The notes below the pieces were generated by a model that had not been told where the DNA came from, ran no database searches, and worked only from the letters and a program-made list of their open reading frames with translations. 64,000 nucleotides of DNA, taken from assembly GCA_016222805.1 (NCBI GenBank), contig JACRQG010000048.1, positions 1 through 64,000 of the forward strand. The letters are read 5' to 3'. This DNA comes from Verrucomicrobiota bacterium (lineage in GTDB: Bacteria; Verrucomicrobiota; Verrucomicrobiia; Opitutales; Opitutaceae). Shown here piece after piece: positions 17,434 to 26,309 of the stretch. Numbering within the stretch: the first letter of the stretch is position 1; every line of letters begins with the position of its first letter. Both the position numbers and the translations under genes were made by a program.

Positions 17434-18075
17434 ATGCGAAAACTACGCGCCGTCCTCATCGAAGACGAGACCATGTTTCGGCAGCTAATCCTGCTCACGC
17501 TCGGCAAGGTGAAGGATCTGCAGGTGGTCGGGGAGTTCGGCTTGGGCAAACCGGGGTTGGAATACTGCCTGCGGGAGAAGCCGGACTTGCTGGTCGTGGA
17601 TTTGATGCTGCCCGACATCAACGGGATTGAGATCGCGCGGGAGGTCAGGAAAGCCGTGCCGGAGACGCGGATTCTGGTGATCACGGCCCATCCGAGCGAA
17701 CGGCTGCCGGCCGAATTGATGATGCTCGGCGTCAGCGGGTATGTCGACAAGACCGAGCCGATCGAATACGTCCTGAGCGCGGTCGAGACCGTGCGCGCCG
17801 GCGGGATGTTCTTCGCCAGCCGGGTGCGCGGCAAGGGCGGAGCGGGCGCGTTGCTGCCGAGTCGGCCGCCGCTGGCGGTGCCGCTCACCGAACGCGAGCA
17901 GGAGATCGCGAAACTCGTCGCCGCCGGTCAGATGTCGAAGGAGATCGCGGCCAAGCTCAATCTCAGCGTCCGCACGGTGGAAAAGCACCGTGCCAACATC
18001 ATGGAGAAGGTGGGAGTCCGCGAGGTCGCGAGCCTCACCCGCTGGTGCATCCAGGCGGGCCTGATCGACAGCTGA
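17434..18075 (+). CDS. NarL/FixJ-family response regulator (receiver + LuxR HTH)
   Basis: 213 residues. Receiver at 5-120: acidic patch IEDE, phospho-acceptor Asp in LLVVDLMLPDINGIEIA, Thr in VITAHPS and Lys in YVDKTEP. Linker to about 148, then a LuxR-type HTH: LTEREQEIAKLVAAGQ, MSKEIAAKLNLSVRTVEKHR, ANIMEKVGV. It should bind DNA as a phosphorylated dimer and control transcription. It is divergent from the pseudo-sigma-54 regulator and convergent with the Hpt gene (14-bp gap). No cognate simple kinase is adjacent. The hybrid kinase at 19172 and the Hpt protein are the likely phosphodonors, which is inference from proximity. Confidence 0.94.
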   Translation: MRKLRAVLIEDETMFRQLILLTLGKVKDLQVVGEFGLGKPGLEYCLREKPDLLVVDLMLPDINGIEIAREVRKAVPETRILVITAHPSERLPAELMMLGVSGYVDKTEPIEYVLSAVETVRAGGMFFASRVRGKGGAGALLPSRPPLAVPLTEREQEIAKLVAAGQMSKEIAAKLNLSVRTVEKHRANIMEKVGVREVASLTRWCIQAGLIDS

Positions 18076-18089
18076 CGCGCGGACGGCGG

Positions 18090-18425
18090 TCAGTCGCCGA
18101 CAAACTTGCGCAGGGGCGCCGCGACGCGCTCGTATTCCTCCGCGATGGCCGCGATTTCCGCCTGGCTGCACGCGGCCCCCTTGTCGTCCATCAGGCGCAG
18201 TTCGATTTCCGCCATCCGCCGCGACAGGTCGTGCGCCCCCATGAGCCGCGCGTTGCTCTTCATGCTGTGGGCGTAGCGGTGCTGGTTCTTGCGGTCGCCC
18301 GCCGCCAAATCCCGAATCGAGATCGGAAAATCCCGCAGGAACGTGCGGGCGAGGGTGCGGACATTGTCCACCCCCAGCACTTCCGCCAGTTCAGCGAGAG
18401 TCTCGTTGGGGGGAGGGGTCGGCAT
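18090..18425 (-). CDS. Stand-alone Hpt phosphotransfer protein
   Basis: 111 residues, all helical. The Hpt signature is QHRYAHSMKSNARLMGA, with the phosphorylatable histidine at residue 53, followed by the helix LSRRMAEIELRL and the closing bundle helix. The N-terminal helix holds LAELAEVLGVDNVRTLARTFL, typical of these four-helix bundles. It would shuttle phosphate between the receiver of the hybrid kinase at 19172-21307 and a response regulator such as the NarL protein or the pseudo-sigma-54 regulator, all within 3 kb. Start is the ATG at 18425; longer versions run into sequence without helical character. Confidence 0.88.
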   Translation of the reverse strand: MPTPPPNETLAELAEVLGVDNVRTLARTFLRDFPISIRDLAAGDRKNQHRYAHSMKSNARLMGAHDLSRRMAEIELRLMDDKGAACSQAEIAAIAEEYERVAAPLRKFVGD

Positions 18426-18534
18426 GCCACCCCAAAGCGGACCAATCGGGGGCCCGGCGCAAAACAAAAAACGCACGCTTTCCCTGCGGACAACCCTCCC
18501 TGGCCGGGCGAAGAACCCCGCCCTGCCGCGGCGA

Positions 18535-19044
18535 TCAACCCGCTGCCGCCCCGGGAGCGGTCGGCGTGCCGTACCGGGCCAGCGCGGGCCCGGTGAGCCG
18601 GCAGATCTGCCACTCGCGGAGGCGGCGGGCCCCGAGCGATTCATAGAACGCGATCGCCGGGGCGTTCCAGTCGAGGACGGACCACTCCATCCGCCCGCAA
18701 CCCCGGGCGTTGGCAAGCCGGGCCAGGTGGAGCAGCAGGGCCTTGCCCACCCCGCGGCCCCGAACCTCGGGTCGCACAAACAGATCCTCGAGGTACAATC
18801 CGGGCTTCGCGAGGAACGTGGAGTAGTTGGTGAAGAAAAGCGCGAAGCCGGCCGGCTCGTTGCCCAGGAAGGCCAGGAGACACTCTGCCGCGGGACGACC
18901 TTCGCAGGGGAACAGCGTGGCCGCCAGTTTCTCCTCGGTCGCTTCGACCTGGTCCGACAGCCGCTCGTATTCCGCCAGGCCCCGGATGAAATCCAGAATC
19001 AGGGCGACATCGTCTTTCGTGGCGCTGCGCAGCCGGAGGTCCAT
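18535..19044 (-). CDS. GNAT acetyltransferase, diamine/thialysine N-acetyltransferase-like
   Basis: 169 residues from the ATG at 19044 (an ATG at 19056 would add four). It resembles the SAT1-like group: MDLRLRSATKDDVALILDF at the start, GLAEYERLSDQV in the substrate helix, PAGFALFFTNYSTF and KPGLYLEDLFVRPEVRGRG, where RGRGVGKALL is the acetyl-CoA loop, and WNAPAIAFYESLGA at the end. Members acetylate polyamines, thialysine or similar amines in the cytoplasm. It sits between the Hpt and the hybrid kinase genes but on the opposite strand to the kinase, so a link to signalling is not implied. Confidence 0.9.
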   Translation of the reverse strand: MDLRLRSATKDDVALILDFIRGLAEYERLSDQVEATEEKLAATLFPCEGRPAAECLLAFLGNEPAGFALFFTNYSTFLAKPGLYLEDLFVRPEVRGRGVGKALLLHLARLANARGCGRMEWSVLDWNAPAIAFYESLGARRLREWQICRLTGPALARYGTPTAPGAAAG

Positions 19045-19171
19045 GGCCGGGACCATGGCCGTGCCCCCCGCCGGTGCGATTCCTTTTTGCTCCGCTCTCG
19101 TCTGGCGAGTCGCCCTCGACAAAACGAGCCCGCCGGCTTTCTTCCGCCATCGACCCACCTCGCCCTTCCTC

Positions 19172-21307
19172 GTGCCTTTCCCGTGCCACCCTTCCCTGGC
19201 CGCCACGTTTCCGGGCGGTTTCGTCGGGGCCGCCGTCCTGACGGCGGTGCTGGGCAGCGCCGCGGTCTGGTGGGTCCTGGTCTGCCGGAAACGCACCCGC
19301 GCCCTGCGCGCCAGCGAGCGCCGCTACCGGGAGCTCTTCCTGCACTCGCCGGTGGCCATCCTGGAAATCGACACCCGCGAAACCCTGGCGACCCTCCGCC
19401 ATCTGCGCGCGACCGGGGTCACCGACCTCTCGGCGTGGCTGGCCACGCCGTCACCGGCGGTGACCAGCCTCATCCAGACGGTCCCGATCGTCGAAGCCAA
19501 CACTGCGGCCCTGCAACTGCTCGGGGCAAAGTCCGCTGCCGAGATCCGGGCCAACCTCGCCCGCATCCTCACGCCCGCCGCGGTTGAACTGCGCCGCCGG
19601 GCACTGATCGAGCTCTGGCAGGGCCAGCATGTGATCGAGGGCGAAACTTCGCTGAACTCCCTCGACGGGACCACACGCCACACTTTCCAGCGCTGGTGGG
19701 TTCCGATCGATCGGGGCACTCCCATCTACGAGCGCACCCAGCTGGCCCTGGTCGATCTGACCGACAAGCGCACCGCGGACGCCGCCCTCGCCGCCGAACG
19801 CGAACGGTTGCAGGTCACCCTCCGCGCGATGTCGGAGGCAGTGGTCACGGTCGATGCCGCCGAGACCATCCTGTTTCTGAACGAGGCGGCCGCGACCTTC
19901 ACCGGTTGGTCGGCCGCCGAAGCCATGGGACGGCAGCTCACCGAAGTGTGCGTGCTGAGCTCCGGCGCCAACCCCGTCCCGATACCGACCCCGGTGGCGG
20001 CCGCGATCGCGCGGGACGAACCGGCGGAATTGCCCCCCAACTCGTACCTGCACGCCCGCACGGACGGCGTCCGCCAGGTCGAGGGCAGTATCGCGCCCGT
20101 CCACGGGCCCGACGGCCGCGTCGCCGGCGCCGTCCTGGTGATTCGCGATGTGACGCAGCGGACCCGGCTCGAAGCCGACCTGCTGCGCGCCTCCAAGATG
20201 GAGTCGATCGGCGTCCTCGCGGGCGGCATCGCGCACGACTTCAACAACCTTCTCTCGATCGTGATGGGCAATCTCACCCTCGCGATGCTGGACGAACGCG
20301 TGATGGCCACCGGCGGCCGCTGGCTCCGCGAGGCCGAACGCGGAACCCTCCGGGCAAAGGAGTTGACCCAGCAACTGCTCACGTTCGCCCGCGGGGGCGA
20401 ACCGGTCCGCTCCGCGATTCGCCTGGCCGGAGTCGTCCGGGAAGCGGCGGAATTTGCGCTGCACGGGTCGTCGGTGCGATGCGAGTTCGACCTGGCGGAA
20501 GACCTGCGGCCGGCGGACGCCGACCGGGGCCAGATTGGCCAGGTGGTGCAGAATCTCGTGATCAACGCGGTGCAGGCGATGCCGGGCGGGGGCACGTTGC
20601 GCGTGCGGCTGCACAACGAGGCCGTCGCCGCCGGCGCCGTGGCGCGCCTGGCCCCCGGCGACTACCTCCGCCTGGAGATCGCCGACACCGGCACGGGCAT
20701 CTCTCCGGAACACCTGGCGAGGATCTTCGAGCCTTTCTTCACCACGAAGGAACACGGCACCGGCCTCGGCCTCGCCACGGTCTATTCCGTCATCCAGCGG
20801 CATGGCGGGCACATCACGGTCGAATCCGCTCCGGGCCGGGGTACGACCTTCCGCCTCTGGCTGCCGGCGGCACGCGCCGTTCCGGATGTGGCCCCGGTCG
20901 TGCCCCCGACGGCCCCCGACCAACTCCGGGGACGGGTGTTGTTCATGGACGACGAGGAACCGCTGCGGGTGATGACCCGCGAACTCCTGGAGCGGATCGG
21001 CCTCGAGGTGGTCGTCACGGCGGACGGGGGCGAGGCCGTGCGGGAATATGCCATCGCCCGCCTGTCGGGCCGGCCGTTCGATCTGGTGGTGTTCGACCTG
21101 ACCGTCGCCGGCGGGATGGGAGGAGCGGAGGCCATGCGCGAAATCCTGAAGATCCACCCGGAGGCGAAGGGGATCGTCTCGAGCGGCTACTCCAGCGATC
21201 CGGTGATGGCGAACTTCCGCGCTCATGGATTCCTCGGGAGCATCCCGAAGCCGTACCGCATGGCCGACTTCGCGCGGACGATTCGCGCCGTGCTCGAGAC
21301 CTCGTAG
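19172..21307 (+). CDS. Membrane hybrid histidine kinase with PAS domains and C-terminal receiver
   Basis: 711 residues from a GTG at 19172; the frame is open for 345 bp upstream, but that part is antisense to the GNAT gene. One membrane helix at about 18-37, then PAS 1 (from [16 protein letters not shown]) and PAS 2 ([30 protein letters not shown]). The HisKA box [15 protein letters not shown] puts the phospho-His at residue 355. HATPase motifs: [44 protein letters not shown]. The receiver (about 590-705) has FMDDEEP, the phospho-acceptor Asp near 642 ([10 protein letters not shown]) and KPYRM. Only one transmembrane segment and no periplasmic domain, so the signal is probably internal. A hybrid kinase of this kind needs an Hpt partner, and one lies at 18090. 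Confidence 0.93.
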   Translation: MPFPCHPSLAATFPGGFVGAAVLTAVLGSAAVWWVLVCRKRTRALRASERRYRELFLHSPVAILEIDTRETLATLRHLRATGVTDLSAWLATPSPAVTSLIQTVPIVEANTAALQLLGAKSAAEIRANLARILTPAAVELRRRALIELWQGQHVIEGETSLNSLDGTTRHTFQRWWVPIDRGTPIYERTQLALVDLTDKRTADAALAAERERLQVTLRAMSEAVVTVDAAETILFLNEAAATFTGWSAAEAMGRQLTEVCVLSSGANPVPIPTPVAAAIARDEPAELPPNSYLHARTDGVRQVEGSIAPVHGPDGRVAGAVLVIRDVTQRTRLEADLLRASKMESIGVLAGGIAHDFNNLLSIVMGNLTLAMLDERVMATGGRWLREAERGTLRAKELTQQLLTFARGGEPVRSAIRLAGVVREAAEFALHGSSVRCEFDLAEDLRPADADRGQIGQVVQNLVINAVQAMPGGGTLRVRLHNEAVAAGAVARLAPGDYLRLEIADTGTGISPEHLARIFEPFFTTKEHGTGLGLATVYSVIQRHGGHITVESAPGRGTTFRLWLPAARAVPDVAPVVPPTAPDQLRGRVLFMDDEEPLRVMTRELLERIGLEVVVTADGGEAVREYAIARLSGRPFDLVVFDLTVAGGMGGAEAMREILKIHPEAKGIVSSGYSSDPVMANFRAHGFLGSIPKPYRMADFARTIRAVLETS

Positions 21308-21360
21308 CCGCGGCAGCGGGCCGCCGCGACGCGGAGCGGGGGCGGCACCCTTTTCGTTTT
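21306..21360 (+). terminator. Candidate terminator after the hybrid kinase
   Basis: A GCGGC/GCCGC stem (21310-21324) is followed after more GC-rich sequence by CCCTTTTCGTTTT (about 21348-21360). It separates the kinase from the convergent lipid operon. The T-run is some distance from the stem, so the call is tentative. Confidence 0.35.
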
Positions 21361-22366
21361 ACCGGTGGAAAAGGTAGTGGCTCACCTGCCACTCCCGGCC
21401 TCCGCGGTAGCCCCACAGCTCGGCACAGGCGAGGTAGAAGATCCGCCAATAGGACCACCACTTCAACTCGTGCCCGGCCCCATAGGTGTCGGCCAGGATC
21501 GGCAGGATCTCCTCGCGATGCGCGTCCATGTTGCGCAACCAGTGCTCGGCCGTCCGCTGGTAGTGCGTGCCGGGGACGATCCAGTCCTCCCCCAGCCGCA
21601 AATCGTCCTGGAAGCCCGCGAGGAGATCATGCGCCGGCATCTGGCCGCCGGTGAAAAAGTACCGGGACATCCAGTCCGTCTCGTCGCGGGCCACGAAGTG
21701 GTAGGACAGCCGCGCATGCGTGAAGATGTGCACGAACAACAGCCCCCCGGGTCGCAGCCACCGGGCGATGTTCGCCAGGAGGCGCCGGTAGTTCTTCATG
21801 TGTTCGAACATCTCGACCGACACGACGCGATCATACCGCGCCGCCTCCGCCTCGAAGGTGTTCATGTCGCAGGTGCGGATCCGGAGGTTGGACAACCCGC
21901 GCCGCGAAGCCTCGGCCTCGATGTACTCCCGCTGCGTGCGGGAATTCGAAACGCCGGTGATGCGGCTGCGGGGAAAACGTTCGGCGAGGTAGAGGGACAG
22001 CGAACCCCAGCCACAACCGAGTTCCAGGATCTCCTGCCCGTCCGCGATCCGGGCGCGCTCGACGTAAAGGGCGAGCATGTGTTCCTCGGCTTCATCGAGG
22101 GTTTCACGGCCGGTGGGGTACAGGCAGCACGAGTACTTCAGCCGCCGGCCCAGGCAGAGCTGGTAGAACTCCGTCGGGACCTCGTAATGTTGATCGTTGG
22201 CGGCCCGCGTCTCCTCCGCGATGGGCCGGGCCTTCAGATCGGCGAGATACGCCGAACGGTCGTAGATCGCCGTTTCGTCGCGGAGGCGCTGGGCGAGCAG
22301 GCGGCGGATGCCGACGCGGAGCAGGGGATCCGGCAACAGGTCCTTTTCAAGCAAGGTATCAATCAT
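21359..22366 (-). CDS. CFA-synthase-family SAM methyltransferase (short form)
   Basis: 335 residues. SAM-binding motif ILELGCGWGSLSLYLAERF, preceded by the CFA-family helix NDQHYEVPTEFYQL and YSCCLYP, and followed by VVSVEMFEHMKNY. It differs from the larger CFA protein at 24090 by a distinct C-terminus (WWSYWRIFYLACAELWGY), closer to the mycolic-acid and coclaurine methyltransferase-like group. Such enzymes methylate acyl double bonds of membrane lipids or amines. Its ATG overlaps the stop of the DUF1295 gene (ATGA at 22363-22366), and it is the last gene of the operon. Upstream in-frame sequence belongs to DUF1295 in another frame and is excluded. Confidence 0.92.
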   Translation of the reverse strand: MIDTLLEKDLLPDPLLRVGIRRLLAQRLRDETAIYDRSAYLADLKARPIAEETRAANDQHYEVPTEFYQLCLGRRLKYSCCLYPTGRETLDEAEEHMLALYVERARIADGQEILELGCGWGSLSLYLAERFPRSRITGVSNSRTQREYIEAEASRRGLSNLRIRTCDMNTFEAEAARYDRVVSVEMFEHMKNYRRLLANIARWLRPGGLLFVHIFTHARLSYHFVARDETDWMSRYFFTGGQMPAHDLLAGFQDDLRLGEDWIVPGTHYQRTAEHWLRNMDAHREEILPILADTYGAGHELKWWSYWRIFYLACAELWGYRGGREWQVSHYLFHR

Positions 22367-23172
22367 GGGGAAAGGGAGGGGCGCGGCAGCTTCGCGGGTC
22401 GCCACGGGAAGAACGTGCTCGTCGTCTGCTGGTAGCGCCGGTACGCGTCGCCCTTGCTGCGCACCGCCTGTTCCTCCGTCAGGGGAATCCCGGTGACGCG
22501 CAGGAGGAGATACAGCAGGGTCGCGGGGGCCGCGAGGGTCACCCAGCCCCACGGCGAACCGAGGGCCACGAGGCAGAACGCCACCCAGACGAGCCATTCA
22601 AAGAAATAGTTCGGGTGCCGGCTGTACCGCCAGAGTCCGACCGTGCACACCTGCCCGCGGTTGGCGGGATCCCGCTTGAAGGCGGCCAACTGTGCGTCCG
22701 CCACCGCCTCGCCCCCCACCGCGACGAGCCACAGGACCACCCCGGCGATTTCCAGCCCGTGCCAGCCCGGCACCGGGTTCTGCACCGGCACGAGGAACAC
22801 GATCCCGAGGAAAACCACCGACAGCGCCTGCAGTTGGAAGAAGCCCGCCATCTTGGGGGCAAACACCCCCGCCCAGTCGCGGCGCAGCTGAACATAGCGC
22901 CGATCCTCCACGGGGTGATGACTCGCCACGCGGAGCAGCAGGTGCATCCCGAGGCGCAGGCTCCATCCGGCCGCCAGCGCCGCCACCAGCCAGCGTCGCT
23001 CCAACCAGCCCGTCCCACCCATCGCGTAGAAGCCGGCCAAGAGCGAGAAGGCGAGGGCCCAGGCGACGTCCACGATCCCGTAATTGTCGAGGCGCCGCGC
23101 CACCAGGTAGAGCACGCCAAAACCCACGCACAGGGCGGCGGTGGCGAGGATCAACAGGGACAAGGCGGACAT
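22363..23172 (-). CDS. DUF1295 membrane protein, steroid-5-alpha-reductase-like fold
   Basis: 269 residues with six to seven membrane helices. Family signatures: YGIVDVAWALAFSLLA, the loop DRRYVQLRRDWAG, and the conserved LWRYSRHPNYFFEWLVWVAF, which in related isoprenylcysteine methyltransferases and steroid reductases contributes the cofactor pocket, and closing YRRYQQTTSTFFPW. DUF1295 genes commonly neighbour CFA-type methyltransferases, suggesting reduction or modification of acyl chains. It lies 13 bp after the DUF2062 gene and overlaps the next gene by ATGA. Inner membrane. Substrate unknown. Confidence 0.93.
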   Translation of the reverse strand: MSALSLLILATAALCVGFGVLYLVARRLDNYGIVDVAWALAFSLLAGFYAMGGTGWLERRWLVAALAAGWSLRLGMHLLLRVASHHPVEDRRYVQLRRDWAGVFAPKMAGFFQLQALSVVFLGIVFLVPVQNPVPGWHGLEIAGVVLWLVAVGGEAVADAQLAAFKRDPANRGQVCTVGLWRYSRHPNYFFEWLVWVAFCLVALGSPWGWVTLAAPATLLYLLLRVTGIPLTEEQAVRSKGDAYRRYQQTTSTFFPWRPAKLPRPSLSP

Positions 23173-23185
23173 GGGTGCCCTTGCA

Positions 23186-23701
23186 TTACGTGCGGACGCC
23201 GGCTCCGGATGCCGGAGACAGGCTGGCCGCGAGCCGTCGCAACCCCGGCCGCACCGGCCAGAAGACCACGGCCACCAGGGCCGGAGCGGTCAGCGTCCAG
23301 GCAGTCAGGGCGTGGATTCCGGCCCATCCGAACCGCTCGAGGAAGGCACCCCATGACGCCTCGCGAAAGAACCGCAGCATCTCTTCCACCGCGAACCGCT
23401 CTCCCGAAGCGCCCCACAGCACTTCTCCCAGGCGGACATACGGCAGGATCAGGAGCAGCTGCAGCGGCCCCAGCACCTGGTTGAGGACCTGCAGCACCGG
23501 CTGGTTCAGCCGGAAGACGAATCCGACCGCGAGGTTCAACAGCGTGGTGAAGCCGACGAACGGCAGCAGCGAACAGGCCGTGCCCACGCCCAGCGTGAAC
23601 GCCAGCCGATCCGGCGTGACTCCGAGGGTGAGCTGGCGGCCGATCGGATCGACCACGCGCCGCCACCAGGATCCGGTTGCGGCCGCCCCGGCGGATTTCA
23701 T
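23186..23701 (-). CDS. DUF2062 membrane protein
   Basis: 171 residues from the ATG at 23701, overlapping the stop of DUF1475 (ATGA). DUF2062 features: an amphipathic N-terminus WRRVVDPIGRQLTLGVTPD, the helix AFTLGVGTACSLLPFVGF, TTLLNLAVGFVFRLN, the QVLNQVLGPLQLLLILPY segment with the family's Asn/Gln pattern, and a closing hydrophobic stretch. The family is linked to lipid and glycan biosynthesis loci but has no biochemical assignment. Inside a lipid-modifying operon it may be a membrane partner or transporter of the modified lipid. Confidence 0.88.
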   Translation of the reverse strand: MKSAGAAATGSWWRRVVDPIGRQLTLGVTPDRLAFTLGVGTACSLLPFVGFTTLLNLAVGFVFRLNQPVLQVLNQVLGPLQLLLILPYVRLGEVLWGASGERFAVEEMLRFFREASWGAFLERFGWAGIHALTAWTLTAPALVAVVFWPVRPGLRRLAASLSPASGAGVRT

Positions 23702-24093
23702 GCCAGCAGGTACACGGCGAGCCCGCCCAGCGCGAGCCCGCCCGGCAGAAGCACCGTCCCCGGATTGCGCCGGGTGAAGACCGGATCCAGCGCCCCGTCG
23801 GCCGGCACCCGGAAGAGCTCCCGCAGGAAGTACGACGCCATCGCGATGTTGCCGAGGGCCATCGTGGCAATGAACCACAGCCCCCGCGCCGCCACGGATT
23901 GTTCCTTCCACGCCACCCAGACATAGAAGGCGAGAAAGGCCCAATAGGCGTCGAGCAGGGTGGCGAGGAACCACGGATGCGTGCCGACCGCCCGCGGCAA
24001 CTCGAACAAGGGCGTGTGCAGGCTCGCCCAGGTCGTCACCGCGAGCATCGACACCAGCACGACCACGAACAGGCCGCGGAGAAAGAGGATCAT
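23698..24093 (-). CDS. DUF1475 membrane protein
   Basis: 131 residues with four membrane helices. It matches DUF1475 well: an N-terminal helix LFVVVLVSMLAVTTWASLH, the conserved HPWFLATLLDAYWAFLAFY, VWVAWKEQSVAARG, FIATMALGNIAMASYFL and the ending GGLALGGLAVYLLA. Role unknown. It is coupled by ATGA on both sides: to CFA upstream (24090-24093) and DUF2062 downstream (23698-23701). That overlap pattern makes it an integral operon member. Confidence 0.88.
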   Translation of the reverse strand: MILFLRGLFVVVLVSMLAVTTWASLHTPLFELPRAVGTHPWFLATLLDAYWAFLAFYVWVAWKEQSVAARGLWFIATMALGNIAMASYFLRELFRVPADGALDPVFTRRNPGTVLLPGGLALGGLAVYLLA

Positions 24094-25373
24094 CCGAGCG
24101 CGGGGTTGTTCGCCCGTGTGTGCAGCGTGTGCACCACCGAGATGTTGCGCAGCGCGAACGCGGCTTCGCAGTAGCACAGGTAGTAATGCCACTTGCGGAG
24201 AAACCGCTCGTCGAAACCCAGCTGACGCACCTCCCCGAGACGGGCGTGGAACTTCTCGCGCCACAGGCGCAGCGTGCGCGCGTAGTCCGGACCGAAATCC
24301 TCCACCGCGTGCACCACGAACCCTCCGGAGCGGCTCAGCAGATCGTTCATCCGGTTGAGCGACAGGAGCAGGGAGCCGGGAAACACGTGCTTCTGGATGA
24401 AATCCACCCCGCGGCGGAACTCGCCGTAACGGGCGTCCGGACACGTGATGAACTGCATCGCCAGCAGGCCGTCCGGCTTCAGCACCCGCGCGACCACTTC
24501 GGCAAACGTCGCCTGATAGCGGTGCCCGAGGGCCTCCAGCATCTCGATCGAGACCACCTTGTCGTACCGGCCGGACAGATCCCGGAAATCGCGCAGTTGC
24601 ACCTCCACCCGCTCCGCCAGGCCCGCCTCGGCCACCCGCCGGCGGGCGAGGTCATGCTGCTCGCGGGAGATCGTGATCGTGGTCACCCGGCAGCCGTAGG
24701 TGCTGGCGGCATGCAGGGCCCAGCCGCCCCACCCGGTGCCGATTTCGAGCACGTGATCGTCCGGCCGGAGCCGGAGGTGGCGGCACAAGGCGTCGTTCTT
24801 CTCCCGCTGCGCCTCCTCCAGGGACCAGTGCTGTCCATGCGCCGGCCAGCGCGCCGACGAGTACATCATCGAGGGGTCGAGCCACAATGCGAAGAACTCG
24901 TTCGAGAGATCATAGTGCTCGCGGATGTTGCGCCGGGCCATCACCCGCGTGTTGGGCCGAAGCAGGTGGCCGATCCGGTTGGCGAAGCGGAGGAGGTTGA
25001 GCGCGGCCGGGGCGGCGCGACGCGACCCCGACAGGGTCGGGGCGGACTCCACGTTGCGCACGAAGAAGGCGATCACCGCGGTCAGGTCGGGCGAATCCCA
25101 TTCTCCGTCCAGGTACGACTCGGCGAAACCGATGTCCCCCGACCAGAAACACCGCGCAAAAAAGGCCTCGCGGTGCACCCGGATCCGGGCGACGGGTTCG
25201 CCGGAAGCCGGGTCGCCGAGGACCTGCGCGGAGCCGTCCGGCAATTCCAGGCGCAACGCCCCGCGGGTCATGCCGGCGAGGGCTCCGAGTACCCACCGAC
25301 GGAAGACGGAGGGGCGGCTTGTGGGAAGGGTCTCGGAAAGAGAGGAGGTTCGGACGCTGGACGGAGCACTCAT
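24090..25373 (-). CDS. Cyclopropane-fatty-acyl-phospholipid synthase family methyltransferase
   Basis: 427 residues, the normal full length with the N-terminal helical domain (RIRVHREAFFARCFWSGDIG, FAESYLDGEWDSPDLTAVIA). SAM motif VLEIGTGWGGWALHAAS and the CFA signature REHYDLSNEFFALWLDPSMM followed by YSSA. DKVVSIEMLEALGHRY is the bicarbonate/active-site segment, and HYYLCYCEAAF closes the pocket. It transfers a methyl (or methylene) to a cis double bond of an acyl chain in a membrane phospholipid. ATG at 25373 overlaps the DUF1365 stop (ATGA at 25370-25373). The frame is open far upstream, but those codons are antisense to the neighbouring GntR-type gene or out of frame with DUF1365 and are not part of the protein. 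Confidence 0.94.
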   Translation of the reverse strand: MSAPSSVRTSSLSETLPTSRPSVFRRWVLGALAGMTRGALRLELPDGSAQVLGDPASGEPVARIRVHREAFFARCFWSGDIGFAESYLDGEWDSPDLTAVIAFFVRNVESAPTLSGSRRAAPAALNLLRFANRIGHLLRPNTRVMARRNIREHYDLSNEFFALWLDPSMMYSSARWPAHGQHWSLEEAQREKNDALCRHLRLRPDDHVLEIGTGWGGWALHAASTYGCRVTTITISREQHDLARRRVAEAGLAERVEVQLRDFRDLSGRYDKVVSIEMLEALGHRYQATFAEVVARVLKPDGLLAMQFITCPDARYGEFRRGVDFIQKHVFPGSLLLSLNRMNDLLSRSGGFVVHAVEDFGPDYARTLRLWREKFHARLGEVRQLGFDERFLRKWHYYLCYCEAAFALRNISVVHTLHTRANNPALG

Positions 25374-26257
25374 GCGGGAAGCGAAGGTGAAGCCGCGATC
25401 TCCCGGGGAGTCCTCGCAGCAGTAAGGGACGCATGCGGACGGAACAGGCCGCGTTGCTCGGCGGCCCGGGCGGCCTTGGCGTACCAGGGCACGCGCTTCA
25501 GCCACAACCGGAACGCTTGCCAGTGGATCAGGGCCATCACCCGCACTGAGAGCAGGGGGTACTTGACGGTGTACCAAAGCAGGCGTGCGGAGGTCAGCTC
25601 CCGCCGCGCTCCGGTCAGGGAACTCGTCAGGGTGCGGGTCGTGCCGGCGTAGTCGTCGATCTGGATCGCCAGCCGGTCCGCGGGCACCCGCAGGCAAAAA
25701 TCGAAAGCCACCTCCTCGTCGGAAAAGGGCGACACGTAGAAATGCTTCGGCACCCGCAGCCGGAACTCGCCCGGAGGAGAGCCCGGTGCCGCGGGAAGAA
25801 AGTAGGGTTTCACCTCGCGAAAGGTGTTGGTCACCTCCGCGATGGCCGCGGCCGGCCGGCCGGCCGCATCGAAGCAGAAATAGAAGGTGACCGGATTGAA
25901 CTGGTAGCCCAGCACGCGCGGCAGGGCCACCACCACCACCCGACCCCCGGAAAGATCCACGCCATGCCGGGCAGCGAAGGCCGCGACCCGGCCGCGCAGG
26001 GAGGCTGCGGCTGCCGCGCCAGCCGGCCCCATTTCCGCCGATCCCGGGGGATGGGCCGGCTCGTCCACCGGCAGGAAATCCCGCTCCCGAAACGCATAGA
26101 GGTTCGGCCGTTGGTGGGAAAAACCCAGCAGCCGGCGCGAGAGGCGGGGGAGTTCCTCGAGGTCGATGGCAAACAGGAACAGCCTGTAAACGAACCGGTG
26201 CGCGCGCGGGGACAGGCGCGCGTGCATCACCTGGCATTCGTAAAGACAGGAGTTCAT
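25370..26257 (-). CDS. DUF1365 protein, lipid operon leader
   Basis: 295 residues from the ATG at 26257 (MNSCLYECQVMHARLSPRAH), the normal start of DUF1365; an ATG at 26386 would overlap the GntR gene. Conserved blocks: HRFVYRLFLFAIDLEELP, LPRVLGYQFNPVTFYFCFD, EVTNTFREVKPYFL, VPKHFYVSPFSDEE, and the C-terminal YPLLSVRVMALIHWQAFRLW. In many bacteria DUF1365 lies between an FAD-type amine oxidoreductase and a CFA methyltransferase in loci for acyl-chain modification (furan-fatty-acid loci are one studied example). Here it heads a six-gene operon, and no amine oxidase is present in the window. Enzymatic function is not established. Confidence 0.92.
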   Translation of the reverse strand: MNSCLYECQVMHARLSPRAHRFVYRLFLFAIDLEELPRLSRRLLGFSHQRPNLYAFRERDFLPVDEPAHPPGSAEMGPAGAAAAASLRGRVAAFAARHGVDLSGGRVVVVALPRVLGYQFNPVTFYFCFDAAGRPAAAIAEVTNTFREVKPYFLPAAPGSPPGEFRLRVPKHFYVSPFSDEEVAFDFCLRVPADRLAIQIDDYAGTTRTLTSSLTGARRELTSARLLWYTVKYPLLSVRVMALIHWQAFRLWLKRVPWYAKAARAAEQRGLFRPHASLTAARTPREIAASPSLPA

Positions 26258-26309
26258 CAAGAGGGTGCTTCCGACTCCTACGGGCGAGGCGACCCCGCGG
26301 ATGCCCCCG

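Noticed and set aside
21304-21324. A further GTAG-REP at the end of the hybrid kinase
   Set aside because: GTAG there includes the kinase stop codon and the short stem is better explained as a terminator; the same applies to the GTAG at 28309.
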